Of a stretch of 32,375 bases of DNA, positions 31,406 to 32,375 are shown in pieces. Location: NCBI GenBank assembly GCA_946186115.1, contig CAMHLV010000038.1:1-32375 (forward strand), given 5' to 3'. This stretch comes from an uncultured Prevotella sp. (lineage in GTDB: Bacteria > Bacteroidota > Bacteroidia > Bacteroidales > Bacteroidaceae). The notes beneath the pieces are model-generated. The model did no database searches and had not been told where the DNA came from. It worked only from the letters and a program-made list of their open reading frames with translations. The position numbers and the translations under genes are program-made. How positions within the stretch are numbered: position 1 is the first letter of the stretch; every line of letters begins with the position of its first letter.

Positions 31406-32375
31406 TTAAAACTGCTGCCGCCGACGAATTCGCGCATGATGCTGGTGGGGGGAATCTCCTTGTCGCTGACAGGCAGGAAGAAGTGAATGAACTTCAGCAG
31501 GCGGTGGGCCTCGGCATACTCAGGGCAGTTGCGGGGCACCGAGGCGAGGATGATCTCGGCGTGTGTGCGCAGTACGGCAAACTCGATGTTCAGGGCAGAG
31601 TTGAACATGGCGTCGGCGGTCTCCTGATAGGGGAATATCCATTTGTCTTCCGCCTCGCAGACGTTCTTCCACTGTGCGATGGTTTGCTGAGCCGTGAAGG
31701 CACCCTTGTTGTAGTCGCGGATGATGCGGCGCAGCAGTCGGTTGTCGCGCACGGGAATCCAGTTGTGGTCGTCGAGCGAGATGCTGGTGAGTGCTGAGAT
31801 GTAGATCTTGTATTTCAGCGAGTCGTCAATTTTCTGCGTGAGCAGCGGGTTCAGCGCGTGGATGCCCTCGATAATGAGCACTGTGTCGCCGGCCAGTTTT
31901 ATTTTCTTGCCGTTCCACTCGCGCTTGCCGGTAGAGAAGTTGTATTCAGGAATCTCTACGCGCTCGCCATCCATCAGGCGCGTCAGATGCTCCTCCAGCA
32001 GGTCGTAGTCCACGGCCTCGATGTTGTCGAAGTCGTAGTCGCCGTTGGGCAGCTTGGGTGTATCGACGCGGTTCACGAAATAGTCGTCGGTGGAAAACGA
32101 CAGGGGCCTGAGGCCGCAGGCCAGCAGCTGGATGCTGAGACGCTTGCAGAACGTGGTCTTTCCCGACGACGACGGTCCGGTGATGAGCACGATGCGCACG
32201 GGGTTCTCCTCGGCATGGAAGCGGCGGTCTATCTCTTCGGCTATCTGCACGATCTTCTTCTCCTGCAGTGCTTCCGACACCTGAATCAGTTGGGAGGCAT
32301 GTCCCTTGAGGACGGCCTTGTTGACGTCGCCGGCATTCGACAGTCGCATGATGATGTCCCAGCGCGTCTTCTCGG
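31399..32375 (-). CDS. Uridine kinase-like P-loop protein, N-terminus outside the window
   Basis: The Walker A motif is GPSSSGKTTF, then FSTDDYFVNR, DFDNIEAVDYDLL, YNFSTGKREW and VLIIEGIHALN, the uridine kinase/phosphoribulokinase family core. The frame is open to the window edge at 32375, reading EKTRWDII before the first internal Met, so the gene is partial. In Bacteroidetes, proteins of this type are about 550 aa with an N-terminal TGS/ThrRS-like domain, which would lie beyond the edge. Nucleoside phosphorylation is inferred; the substrate of this long form is less certain. It lies 12 bases before the hydrolase gene. Confidence 0.88.
   Translation of the reverse strand, partial: EKTRWDIIMRLSNAGDVNKAVLKGHASQLIQVSEALQEKKIVQIAEEIDRRFHAEENPVRIVLITGPSSSGKTTFCKRLSIQLLACGLRPLSFSTDDYFVNRVDTPKLPNGDYDFDNIEAVDYDLLEEHLTRLMDGERVEIPEYNFSTGKREWNGKKIKLAGDTVLIIEGIHALNPLLTQKIDDSLKYKIYISALTSISLDDHNWIPVRDNRLLRRIIRDYNKGAFTAQQTIAQWKNVCEAEDKWIFPYQETADAMFNSALNIEFAVLRTHAEIILASVPRNCPEYAEAHRLLKFIHFFLPVSDKEIPPTSIMREFVGGSSFKY

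Overview
This window is from a Bacteroidales chromosome, most likely a Prevotella-type species. The main evidence is the promoter pattern. At least eight start sites show the Bacteroidetes housekeeping consensus TTTG-N19/20-TAnnTTTG, and Shine-Dalgarno sites are weak or absent. A DUF4738-type lipoprotein, a long-form urocanase, a C-terminally extended LysS and a menaquinone pathway fit the same group. No rRNA, tRNA or CRISPR array was recognised. All calls come from reading the sequence; no database search was run.

Bases 1-8,100 are an accessory region, visibly more AT-rich than the rest. A leftward operon (4309 to 183) encodes a DpnII/Sau3AI-like GATC restriction-modification system: a small acidic ORF, a Dam/DpnM-type methylase, a MutH-like endonuclease, an unrecognised 443-residue protein with a helix-hairpin-helix (HhH) glycosylase-like core, and a DpnA-type second methylase. 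Around it lie a truncated HNH endonuclease, an Rpn (PD-(D/E)XK) nuclease/transposase, a tape-measure-like fragment, a small membrane protein, a toxin-antitoxin pair and a broken fragment of a type I restriction motor subunit. Three copies of a 105-127 bp module, made of a perfect leftward promoter plus four GACAAC iterons, punctuate the island. Two of them sit exactly where a restriction gene is cut off.

Bases 8,100-14,850 are a rightward histidine utilisation operon, ftcD-hutU-hutH-hutI. It takes histidine through urocanate, imidazolonepropionate and formiminoglutamate to glutamate, ammonia and 5,10-methenyl-THF. The leader has two candidate promoters, the first overlapped by a 13-bp dyad.

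Bases 14,818-23,700 are mostly leftward. One group is an HisC-like aminotransferase, a CDP-alcohol phosphatidyltransferase and a flippase-like membrane protein. A rightward lipoprotein gene separates it from lysS-gpsA-pgi-HAD phosphatase.

Bases 23,820-29,962 are a rightward run of three tandem ROK-family paralogues followed closely by menI-like, menF and menD genes. Only the middle ROK paralogue keeps the catalytic Asp. A terminator separates this run from a convergent pair: a secreted (alpha/alpha)6-barrel glycoside hydrolase, and a uridine-kinase-like protein whose N-terminus lies beyond the window. Short tandem repeats (8-, 7- and 13-bp units) lie in several gene junctions and reach into coding ends.
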